Origin: Rhyzopertha dominica
Lineage: Eukaryota > Arthropoda > Insecta > Coleoptera > Bostrichidae
Direction: 5' to 3'
Assembly (NCBI GenBank): GCA_025024175.1
Contig: QCXZ01000137.1
Location: 61,654,911-61,718,910 of the forward strand
Length of the DNA stretch: 64,000 nt
Below the pieces are notes generated by a model. The model was given only the letters and a program-made list of their open reading frames with translations. It was not told the origin of the DNA and did no database searches. The first letter of the stretch is position 1. Every line of letters starts with the position of its first letter. This document shows, in pieces, positions 35,125 through 45,256 of the stretch. Made by a program: the position numbers and the translations under genes.

Positions 35125-36540
35125 ATGTGAATTAGAATAAACTGTTAATTATTATTTATAGATTTTCAAGTAGGGCAGTAAATTAGAAAATTGAGTAGGT
35201 ACCGTTCTATGTTCCAGCATTGTAAATGTTTCCTTATATAATAATCAATGCCGTTGCAGAAATTGATTTAAGGAAAAAGTTTGTGCCATTTATATTTGCT
35301 TTTTTGTTAGCATAAATAAAATCACTTTTTTTTTGTAACTACGCCCTGGCGCCCTACAATGGGGGTAATCAGAAACTTTCAGCTTGACAACGTTGCCACA
35401 CATACATTTTCTACAAGATTTAGTGAATTTTTAACCCCGTCCACTGTTGCCTTATATTTTTTTATCTATTTCTATTATTTTCTGTGTCATACTTTTCTTT
35501 GAGAGTTTGCACACTTATTTAAAATTTACCACAAAACAATAGAAAATAGGTCAACACACTTCTTTTTTTTAAAGGAATTTACTGCAGCAACAAAAGTAGC
35601 AAAATTATAATAGCACTCACTATAATAATGTGCTAAAGCAATAATTCAGCTTAATAATATTCATTTATTATTGAAAACAATTACACATAACACAATTATT
35701 CTTTAGGTGGTATGGTAATTGTGATGAATAGATTGTACAGTACACAATTTATCAAACTTTCAATTGCTTTTGATGTACAAGATAATATATATGTATTATC
35801 TATGAGATGGAAGTTGAGCCTCACGTCATAAATTTAAAGCGTATCAGAGTGTATATTACGTTTTAAGTCGATTGAAGGTTACTGTCAGATTTATTTAGTG
35901 GCTTGCTGTTTAGCGGACTATAAATTAATACATGTGTGTTGCTGGAGGCACATGTGTAAGGGGCAAGCTCTGGATATTATAACCCACATCTATAAACACA
36001 AACTCTCACTGCTAAAAACAATCCAGAGTCACTATCTCGTGATTCTCCACAAAAACAATCCTATCATCTTTCTTCACGTATTTAAAGTCGATCAATGTGA
36101 TGAGTCATCTAAACAAAGCACCTTGGCACTTTCACGCTAAGGCTTATCATTTCACGGCGCTTCAGCTCTTCCAGCAAGGTAGAGAGAATAACGTGCTCTT
36201 CTAGTGATAGAAAATGGTATATGATTTGTACGCTCACTATCTTTAAGGCTAGGATCCTGAAAGAGAGGAAAGATCCATCCGGGATAACGATAGAAAGAGA
36301 ACCACAATTATTTTACAAAACAGGATTACTCCATAATTACTGCACCGATATCTTTGAAAATGATCTTATTCGAAAGTTCGTGATCGATATTTTCACGTAA
36401 GCCATATTTATGTGCAAACTAAGTGGTGCAATAACCAAAATTTGTATAAATGTAGGCTAAAAATAATCTGAAAGGTAGACCTCGCTATTAGCAATTATTG
36501 TAGCAAAAAATATTAAGTATATTTAAAATGCATGTCTATG
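35125..36540. other. Intergenic stretch
   Basis: AT-rich sequence with no gene or bounded element. A non-AT patch at about 35341-35400 (cgccctggcgccctacaatggggg) has no partner nearby. Confidence 0.5.
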
Positions 36541-36596
36541 CTGTGCTGTCTGCACTGCAACCAACTGCATATAGATCTATTTCGTTATCATTATAG
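36541..36596 (-). ncRNA. Hammerhead ribozyme relic (3' half only)
   Basis: The minus strand carries the 3' half of the ribozyme found at 40405-40490: CGAAATAGATCTAT, a cleavage triplet ATA, then TGCAGTTGG. Flanking sequence (catgtctatgctgtgct) also matches that family. The CTGATGA half is missing: the sequence diverges just before the GAAA box. It is a truncated family member. Confidence 0.55.
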
Positions 36597-37867
36597 AAAT
36601 ACCTTAAGCTCTACTTAAATCTTTTATCTTTCAGATAAGGATTCATTTATCTATAAATATTCAGTAGTTTTTAGGTGGTTTCCATTCCTGGAAGATAGCA
36701 GTGGTCATCCATGCTTTGCGCGATGATTTTTGTTCAATCGCGCGGGAGTGATGCATTTTATAACGCCCGCGGATTTTTAGCTTTCCCTAACAATAACTTT
36801 AGTGTATGGGAGTCATCGCCATTTACACAAGGTAGAAATGTTACTCTCTGCTTGCGTATTTACGGCCAGATGCGGTCTTTTTATGACAGCCTACTACGTT
36901 TTCTCTGGCAGCAGCTTCCAGTACAATGCCGATTCGTCGTCATTGTATATTATTTGCTTTGGTTTTTTTTATATCCGACTTCGTATTTTGTATCCAACGC
37001 TTTTCCACTGTGCCAACTACCTAACTTCTCCAGTATTTCGGTTTTTTGTTGCAAAGATAAGGTCATATGTTTACGTTGTGGCCTCACTTTGCAACACCGG
37101 CAGCTAGCAATAAGGTTAAGAAGGAGTCCGGATTATCACATGGATGAAAATCCTGATTGCAAGGTATATTTCTATTTAACTTTTTTAATCCGGATTTTAG
37201 ATAATTCGATTTATTGGAGATTCGGATTAAGGAGATTCCACTGTCTTAACATAAGGGAGACCTTAACCAAGCACTGTATATGAATATAAATGCGATGGTG
37301 TGTTGCAACTTCAGCTACAGTAATTTAAGCATTAAACACACATATTACCGATAATTTCACATAAACACCGTGACTAAAGCAATAAAAGCGAGCTTAATTT
37401 TAAATTTTTAACGTGATCTCGATACGCAAACCTACTTTGCAAAATTACCGCATATATTTATTGTTCACTTGACCCATATTACTGAATTCTAGTACTGCAT
37501 AATTAATTCAGCACGTCGTAGTTTCGTAACAAATCTTGGAAAATAGTCTTCATCATCAATCACCTGAGATTATGAGCATTCTATTAACACAAAACCGTCT
37601 GTTTAGGATTCCGTGTGTCATAATATCTGCGCAAGTGAATGTGCAGTCAGACAAGTTCAACTGACATAATTTTTTAAGGCCAAGGGCGGGCGAATGAGCC
37701 GATCGCCAAAGCACGTGAGTTTGTAACAATTTTAAAATTGAAATGGTTTTGCGACATGTATGGAGTAGAGCGTAGTTGGCAAGTCGAGTTCTCAGAATCC
37801 AATTTGGAATTCATTAAGCTCGATGGATGTAACGAGCATATGTATATGCCGCGCTAAAATGGATGCT

Positions 37868-38095
37868 TCCCACTAATCGCAGTAATCCGCGTAACCATTA
37901 GTATTGGCTCAATATCCTCATGAACTACTCAAATAACGTGTGAACATAGAAACTTGTTGTTTTACCCTAAAAAATTATTGAGAAAAGTCTAAATATTCAA
38001 ACGATTTTGGCGGATCGCAATATGCTTGATAAATGGTCAAAGCTCTTGTTGACGTCACAGTTCGTATCACGTGACCTGCCCTGCATGCATAACGG
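37868..38095. repeat. Dispersed repeat, copy 1 (partner at 41500-41725)
   Basis: About 220 bp aligns with 41500-41725 in the same orientation. Shared phrases include caaataacgtgt, ccctaaaaaat, then ggtcaaagctcttgttgac and acagttcgtatca. It borders the THAP relic on its right and contains attttggcgg, resembling the ends of the P-like element at 11961-12977. Confidence 0.7.
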
Positions 38096-38179
38096 CAAAC
38101 AGTATAAAGCATAATATAGTCACAGATAACGCGTTGATTGTTGGTTTTGCCTTCCGTGTCTGCTTGTTTGTCTTTGGCA

Positions 38180-38480
38180 TCAGCAGATTTTTTGATAACT
38201 CTTGTTCTCGTGTGTACAAAGGTGTATTATCGATATACTCGTATGTACCTTCATGAATAGGGCACCTTTTGCAAAAGCCACGCATTGAGGTTTGAAATGG
38301 TGGCTGAGATTTGGTGTAAAATGGTCCTCACAGCAGAAAAACACAGTTTTAGAAGCAGTCATCTTTCGTCTTGCAGAATTTCTTTGTCCTTTGGTTCAAC
38401 AGCAAACTTCTTACTAGAATTATTGGACGTGTTCGCGATAAACTCACCAATAGATAGAATGATTTATGAAGAAGGTTTAG
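38180..38480 (-). pseudogene. Second THAP domain relic
   Basis: On the minus strand a frame reads KKFAVEPKDKEILQDER and then stops. The next frame continues MTASKTVFFCCEDHF and FKPQCVAF. CCEDHF is the typical CxxH end of a THAP domain; the shift between the two halves breaks the gene. It resembles the relic at 12609-12812 and is probably transposase-derived. Confidence 0.5.
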
Positions 38481-39589
38481 GTATATAATTTGTTAAGGTT
38501 TTAATGTTTTAGAGTGTGCTGAATAAGTTATTCCAAACATCGCATTTTCTGACGTACCTTCTTCTTTAAAGGTCAATAATGGTTTTATAAAAGCCTGTAA
38601 ATTTTAGGAAATATCGAAAAGCAGTGAGTTATTAAAAATCTACTAAAACTAATTGATGTGGTTGAACTAAATCCCGCCAACAACATGGTCGTATAGTTAT
38701 TTGCGCTACAGCTTTAACGCAATAGTTTATAATCAAAGAATATAAAATTATACCGAAAAGTCAGTAATAGTTTAGCAATGTACCTATAAGGTTTTGAACC
38801 TAATGATCATTTTAAAGGAAGAAACTTTTACGGAATGGGTTTAAAGGATGCAACACGTGAATGAAGATTTTGCAAGAAACGTAATGTTTAGTGGCGAATA
38901 ATATTTTTATGTGTACGCTGTTGTCGACAAACAAAATTTTGGGCAGCGAAAATTCCTGGAGAATTCAACGAGATACCTTTACATCCATCGCTAATTACTA
39001 TGTAGTGTGAAATTTAGATTTGTGGCGTAATAGGGCCTTACTTTTTTCCAGACGGCGGTGGAAAAAGCGGGGGAGGGTATACTAACGCAATATGAATTCA
39101 AATTTTTTGTGGCTATTTNTACAATAAATTGATATTGAACGCATAAGTTTTCAACATAATGGCAATCTTGCTACTCCTTCCAAAACACAATTGTATTGCT
39201 TAATGAGAAATTCTCAAGACGAGTAGGCACTCGATCGAAATCGTAATCAGAATAACCCATCAAAGCCATGTGACTTTACTTCTTGGAATATTTTCTTTGA
39301 GGGTTCCTGAAATGAAGGGTTGGTGCAAACAAACCTAAAAATCCTAAACTTACAGCTGAAATTGAATGGTTAATTAGGTGTCTCGGTAGGTATATGCGTG
39401 AAAAAGTTATCATTAATTTCATCAAGATGGTGCGGGGCTGCAGAGCAAGTCGTGGAGGGCATATGTTATGTGGACATCACTTTTCATGTTTGAAGAGAAA
39501 GATTTTTTAATGTATGATTTTTGGGGCACATCATATATAAAGTATATATGAATTTATGAACATAGATGATATTTTTTTATGGGTTAACA

Positions 39590-39660
39590 GGCATAAGGGG
39601 AAATGATAAAGTATGGCCAACCTTGACCGAGATTTGAACTGGGGACCTACGTAAAGTATA
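39590..39660 (-). repeat. Possible tRNA-derived SINE fragment
   Basis: The minus strand reads GGTCCCCAGTTCAAATCTCG, which carries a Pol III B-box-like core (GTTCAAATC), followed by ordinary sequence with an oligo-A-type stretch. No A box or full tRNA fold was found, so it is not a functional tRNA. Confidence 0.35.
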
Positions 39661-40404
39661 TAGTTACTAATGCAAAACATACTGTATCTTGTCATCTTAG
39701 AATCTTCTTGCCATGGTACTGAATCTTTTAAACACAGCGTCCTTTCAAGCTTAATGCTTCTAATCGACTATTATATTTCTCGCCGCCGTGCTCAATCAAA
39801 ATGACGGACTCGTAAGCATAATTATTATCAAGCAAAAACGTCAGCGCTTTATTAGAAATTAAAATCTCATCAGATCTAGCTCTTCCGCGTTAAACCTAGA
39901 GAATAATTGCAACTTGCGCACGTTCGGTGGTGAGCAGAAGGCCATCTTTATCGTGAATGCTAATAATTATTCGTAAGCGTGTGAATTAATACGCAAGGCG
40001 TGAACTGCAAAATTTCGCGGAACCCAAGGAGTACGCAAGGCTGATATGATGAGTGGATACGATATTTTCCTAGTGGAATATGTATGTACCTAGAAAAATA
40101 AAATCTTGGAATATTCTTTAAAAAGCACATACAATGGCAGTGTACTTTACTGATGAACAAACCTTTTCCTAAAGGATTCTCAATGAGTAGCTTCTTAACA
40201 TGTCGTTTGGATAAGTAAGAATCTAGGATGGCAATGCCATCTGTCAGCATTACATTGACATGATGACAAAGTCACCTAGCTGCCTTAACGGGTACTACTT
40301 CCTAAAGGAAGTGACCTGTAGCCTGACAAATTGGCATGCAACTGCATACTTCAATTTGTTAGCGAGCAAGAACCGACATACATTAAAATACATGTCTATG
40401 CTGT

Positions 40405-40490
40405 GCTTTCTACACCTCAACCAACTGCAGATAGATCTATTTCGCTGTCATTACAGATCATCAGTGCAGTTTAGGTCTAGTGTAGACAGC
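40405..40490 (-). ncRNA. Type I hammerhead ribozyme (copy A)
   Basis: On the minus strand: outer stem I strand GCTGTCTACAC, inner stem I AACTGCA, CTGATGA box (40464-40458), stem II CTGT..ACAG, GAAA (40443-40440), short stem III ATAG..CTAT, cleavage triplet AUC, inner stem I TGCAGTT and outer strand GTGTAG. The inner stem I is 7 bp and perfect. Predicted cleavage lies between 40430 and 40429. The closing pair of stem II is mismatched (U and C), so activity may be reduced. Confidence 0.8.
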
Positions 40491-40510
40491 ACGGCGTAGA
40501 ACTGGTTTTG

Positions 40511-40518
40511 CTTATATA
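40511..40518 (-). promoter_or_regulatory. TATA-like box upstream of hammerhead A
   Basis: TATATAAG on the minus strand, 28 bp upstream of the 5' end of hammerhead A. The bases between include ACCAGTTCTACGCCG, conserved in copies B and D. Confidence 0.5.
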
Positions 40519-40830
40519 CCAATTTTAATTTATCTATGGTATGATGTAAGTAAGAATTTAGGATGGAAATGCCATCTGTCAGCATTACACTGACATGATG
40601 ACAAAGTCACCTAGCTGCCTTAACGGGTACTACTTCCTAAAGGAAGTGACCTGTATCCTGACAAATTGGCATGCAACTGCATACTTCAATTTGACAGCAG
40701 GCCCCCACGGCACTTTTTGCCGTAGCAGTACCCGTTAAGGCAGCTAGGTGACTTTGTCATCATGTCAGTGTAATGCTGACAGATGGCATTGCCATCCTAA
40801 ATTCTTACTTACATCATACCATTGCTTTGG

Positions 40831-40838
40831 TATATAAG
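40831..40838 (+). promoter_or_regulatory. TATA-like box upstream of hammerhead B
   Basis: TATATAAG 29 bp upstream of hammerhead B at 40860. It is followed by ACCAGTTCTATGCCG. The spacing matches the usual TATA-to-start distance of Pol II promoters. Confidence 0.55.
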
Positions 40839-40859
40839 CAAAACCAGTTCTATGCCGCG

Positions 40860-40943
40860 CTGTCTACACTAGACCTAAACTGTACTGATGAGCTGTAATG
40901 TCAGCGAAATAGATCTATCTGCAGTTGGTTGAAGTGTAGACAG
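40860..40943 (+). ncRNA. Type I hammerhead ribozyme, all core elements intact (copy B)
   Basis: Outer stem I CTGTCTACAC (40860-40869) pairs perfectly with GTGTAGACAG (40934-40943). Inner stem I AACTGTA (40878-40884) pairs with TGCAGTT (40920-40926) with one U-G wobble. The core boxes are CTGATGA at 40885-40891 and GAAA at 40906-40909. Stem II GCTG/CAGC has a 6-base loop, stem III is ATAG..CTAT, and the NUH triplet is AUC with predicted cleavage after 40919. The two strands of the internal loop in stem I (TAGACCTA and GGTTGAA) are where loop-loop contacts with stem II occur in natural type I hammerheads. Confidence 0.88.
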
Positions 40944-41499
40944 TACAGCATAGACATGCATTTTAATGTCATTTGGATATTATAATATCAATAGAAAAAG
41001 TGAAAAATTAACAAAGAAGAAAAACATGAATAATGACAAAAGTTATATAAAGTTAATTCTATCACACCAAATAAAAGGAATTTGAAAGACATGGGCATGC
41101 TTCTCGTAGAAGAGATCTGCAAGGGAACCTATAATGAATGGTACAAATTGCCAAATAGCTTCTAATATTAGGATTTCTTGTCGTCTATTCTACGAAGTGT
41201 CCCACCCCACCGTGTTTCTTTTGTATGTACCTCGTATGCTGTTCAAAATACGAATACCGAATTTATCCAGATTATTTTGATGTGCATTTTTAAATTCATT
41301 TTAAATAGTGTAGACAACTGGTTATACCGAAAAAGTACCACAACTTAATGATTTTCAATAAAACACCCCCTGTATATTATTGCATTTTGGATCCTTATTG
41401 AATATTTTTTTAAATTTTTGGCATTATCTGTCATGTAGTGACAAATTCGAAAATCGCGGATATCTTCTAAGCTAAAAAAGGGAAAGTGCGAATTTCGTG

Positions 41500-41725
41500 A
41501 CTAATTGCTTTAATCCACATAATTATTACTATTAGCTTAATATTCCCATGAATTACTTAAATAACGTGTCATTAACATAAAACTTGCTGTTTCACCCTAA
41601 AAAATGATTGACAAAAGCGTAAAAATTAAAATCATTTTGGTGAATCGCAATGTGCTTGCTAATTGGTCAAAGCTCTTGTTGACATCACAGTTCGTATCAT
41701 GTGACCTACACATTAATGAGTATGT
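41500..41725. repeat. Dispersed repeat, copy 2 (partner at 37868-38095)
   Basis: Same orientation as copy 1 and diverged by many substitutions. It lacks the THAP segment found next to copy 1. Confidence 0.7.
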
Positions 41726-42659
41726 ATAAGAGTCAATTTACAAAAGCAACGATGAACACTACCGTGCAATGATCAGTTTTAACAGTTCAATAATGATCCT
41801 TTGTATACTTCAACAATGTACATATANTTTGATAAGCAGTTCTGTTATCAACTGCGACCAAGCCAAACTATGAAAATAAATCAGATTTATAAGAGCCGTT
41901 TGCCACTATACTTATTTAAGTACTGAAATAAGTTCTTAAAATTATCATACTGAAAATAAGATGCGCGCGCCGTTTCAATACAAGAAATAAGCGTAGGGTT
42001 TTGTTCTCAAGTTGTAATTTTCAGTAAGTATTTGAATACGTAACAATAGAAGGAAAATTCTGTTTACCATATTTTTTTCAGCGATTGCTATGATATATAG
42101 ATTGGAGTTTAGACAAATTCCAACATGGTTTACATGACTGGACAGTACCAATATTTGTCATTGTTAGATGCAGACGTAAAATCCCGTTTATATGAAATAT
42201 GTTGCAGTTATGTCGTGCGTATGGTTTTCGAGTAATTTGCTAAAAATTTTGATTTCTCTGTGTTCAGTTAACATCCCTTAGTAGATAAATACATTTACCT
42301 ATTTGCTTTGGCTCGTCAATTTGAGTCTTCCTTTTGAGGCTCATCAGGCAGAAGTACTAACTGGCAGGTCAGAATGTACAACAATCCTGGGGATAATCCA
42401 GGCTTTATTTTAATTTAATTAATTTTAGCATGAATACGAGAGGATAATAAAACAATAAAAAGAATAAAACGATAGCAGCAAAGAAAATAGATACAGGATT
42501 ATATGAACGAAAAGTCATGAATTATTAGGTATAAGGTAAAACACAGGTTGAAGAAATAGGTAAAGTATGTTTAATAACTAATAATTATAAGTGTTCCAAC
42601 TGAAAGTTTATATCCACGTAACGGAGGATATCAAGCGACATTTCTTGAAATGCTAAACG

Positions 42660-44867
42660 AACAATGAGTTAAAATGTAAAATAGTAGTTGAAGATGTTAG
42701 CATCTCGGACCACAGACTCCTAAAAATTGAAGCTGAATTGCATGCAAAGGGATTAAAAAAACATATAACTAAAAAATACATGGTAGATTACCGCCATTTC
42801 AGGTATCTAATTACGAAAAATATTGATACCTGTGAATTTGATTTTAAAAAGTTAATAGACACAATAGTGGAATGTAAGAAACAAAGCACAATAGAAAAGG
42901 TCTACCGGACGGCAGGAATTGTACATTGGATCACGCCAAACTATTTAAAAAAAGCGAAAGAGAGGGATCATCTATACAAGCGCTATAAAAATAACCCTAC
43001 AGTGATAACATGGAATAACTACAAACTTGCACGAAATGCAGTAAATAATTTAAGAATGGCATTAAAGAAAAAATGGACATATGAAAAAATCAACAAAGCC
43101 GGTTCTGATACAAGGAAACTGTGGACCGTGTTTAATCAATTATTGCAGAGGAAAGTAATAACTAATAAGGCCACAGTGAGTCAATTAAGGGAAGGTGGAA
43201 AAGATATAGAGGACAGTCAAGACATTGCAGAAGTTTTCAATAAATACTTTACAGAAATCGGACAAAAAGTGGCAAATAAAATAAACACTATAGTACAAGG
43301 ACAAGTAACACACTATATGGAAGAAAATCACGCACCATCCATTTTTTTATGGCCCACAGACAGTGGGGAAATTCTAAAAGCAATAAATAGCATCAAAAAC
43401 AATAGTTCTCCAGGAGATGATGGAATAACAAAAAAAGACTTATTAGAAATATACGATCTACTTGAACCCTATTTGACTCAAATGTGCAATAAAGTGTTAA
43501 CTAATGGAAATTTTCCAGAAGTTTTAAAAAAAGGAAGGATAACAGCAATACATAAAAAGGGGCCAAGAGATAAAGTTAGTAATTATCGACCAATTACTCT
43601 GCTAAGTATATTCAGTAAAATTTTAGAAAAAATAATAAAAACTAGATTAGTAAAGCACATAAAAAGTAATTTTGGTTTTGACCCCTACCAGTATGGCTTC
43701 CAGGAGGGAAGCAGTACAGAGTGTGTGGCAACAGATCTAACAGAACTTATAGCAAGTAAACTGGATGAAAATAAAATAATTGCAGTAGTTTTTATAGACC
43801 TTCAAAAGGCATTTGACACAGTGAATTTGGATGCCCTGTTAGATAAATTATATGGAATGGGAATTCGTGGAGTTGCGTATGATCTGCTTAAGTCGTATCT
43901 GTTTGGCAGATGCTTCTACACTGTGATAAATGGAAAACAAAGTACTATCGCAAGAATGAACATTGGAGTTCCCCAAGGATCAGTGCTCGGGCCAATTCTA
44001 TATCTGTTGTATGTCCATTCTTTGAAGTTTGCCGATCTCCAGGCAAGATATTTCATGTATGCTGATGATACTACATTGGTATACTCAGGGAAAACAGAGA
44101 AGGATCTACAACAGCAAGCAAATGAAGATCTGGTGCATTTTTGTGGGTGGTTGCGTCACAATAAANTTGCAGTTAATGAAACTAAATCTAAATATATGAT
44201 AATAAAAAATAAAAATAAACTATGTGATAAAGTTCGCCTCTATATGAACGGTGTGAGTTTAGTGCAAGTGAAGAACTGTAATTATGTGGGTCTACATATT
44301 GACGAACAACTAAAATGGAGTTCTCATGTTGATTATATATGTAAAAAGCTTGCACCTGTCATAGGTGCTGTAAAAAGACTTTAGAATTTACTATCGGAAA
44401 AATGTAAAAGAATTAATTATAATAGTTACATCTGCTGTCATTTGAGATATATGTTACTGTGTTGGGGAAACGCCCCTAAATATTTGTTAAGTAGGGTACA
44501 AAGGGTACAAAATAAGGCAGTAAAAAATCTTTTTAATCTGAGTCACTTTACTCATGCCGATGTTTTATATAGCATAACAAATATCTGTAATCTAAACACT
44601 ACATTAAAAGTGGAACAAGCAAAATACATATATAATATTACTAAAAATGCGATTAAAAGTAATATAGAGCTAGAAGTAAACCAACATATCTACAACACAC
44701 GAAAAATGAACTATATAAAAACTAGGCTAAGAAGAACAAAAACCACACAGGATACACCACTTTATAGGGCAGTACAACAATATAACATGCTCCCAGATGA
44801 TTTAAAAAATATAGGAAATAAAAAAAAATTTGTAGTAGAAGTAAGAAAATTTATAACTGAAAAATAA
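42660..44867 (+). pseudogene. Non-LTR retrotransposon (LINE) ORF2, 5'-truncated, one in-frame stop
   Basis: The frame begins inside the end of the AP-endonuclease domain (SDHRLLK at about 42705-42725), just after an in-frame TAA at 42654. Reverse-transcriptase blocks follow in order: NSSPGDDGI, NYRPITLLS, FIDLQKAFDTVN, GVPQGSVLGPILY and the catalytic YADDTTL (about 44058-44078). A TAG at 44382-44384 interrupts the frame, but the same frame resumes at once and continues to TAA at 44865-44867. An N at 44166 hides one codon. It is typical of jockey/CR1-related LINEs; the clade is not decided. Apart from the single stop it looks young. Confidence 0.88.
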
Positions 44868-45256
44868 TTAGTGCGTAATAAGGTATTTAGTAAATTGCAA
44901 ATATTATTATAGATATCTTGACATATTATAAAAAAAAAAATTATTTTCGATTCAGAAAAATTATAGCTAGGATATAATTATATTGTTTTATATATTATTA
45001 GTACATAATGAAGTTTTAGTAAATTATTGGAAATTATGTTGTTTTTTCTCATAAGCTAAAGAGAGGTTTATATGTTTTATTTGTATGTAAATGTTTATAA
45101 GCAAGATTTACTTTAGATTAGGAGAGTTAATTTACTGTGAGCTACACCATTATTTATTTGTTCTGCGGTCACTCACCCATCAGAATTATTTTCTGCTTTT
45201 TTGTGACCTGTATTATTATTATTTTTGTTAATCTTTATAAATAAATAAAAAATACA
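44868..45256 (+). repeat. LINE 3' UTR and tail
   Basis: The sequence after the LINE stop is AT-rich and ends in a simple-repeat tail (attattattattattttt, then aaataaataaaaaatac) near 45215-45256, the form usual for 3' ends of such elements. The exact end and target duplication were not determined. Confidence 0.45.

Larger units (their letters stand above)
40213..40975. mobile_element. Hammerhead-bearing repeat locus: 335-bp tandem unit followed by an inverted copy
   Basis: The segment starting aagtaagaatctagg at 40213 repeats in direct orientation at 40548, giving a 335-bp period. The second unit breaks off near 40691. After a short non-repeated stretch, sequence from about 40715 to 40975 is the reverse complement of about 40383-40640. 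Each full unit holds a hammerhead ribozyme and a TATA-like box. No protein is encoded. The 335-bp tandem unit with one ribozyme per unit fits a retrozyme or hammerhead satellite, a non-autonomous element copied through circular RNA in known cases. Confidence 0.75.

Noticed and set aside
36711..37283. 190-residue + strand ORF
   Set aside because: No recognised domain, it overlaps a second frame (36802-37107), and its composition fits non-coding sequence; it starts in a GC-rich patch that makes stops rarer.
42330..42350. CTGATGAGCCTC on the minus strand as a further hammerhead
   Set aside because: No GAAA box or NUH triplet at the right place; at most a decayed relic.
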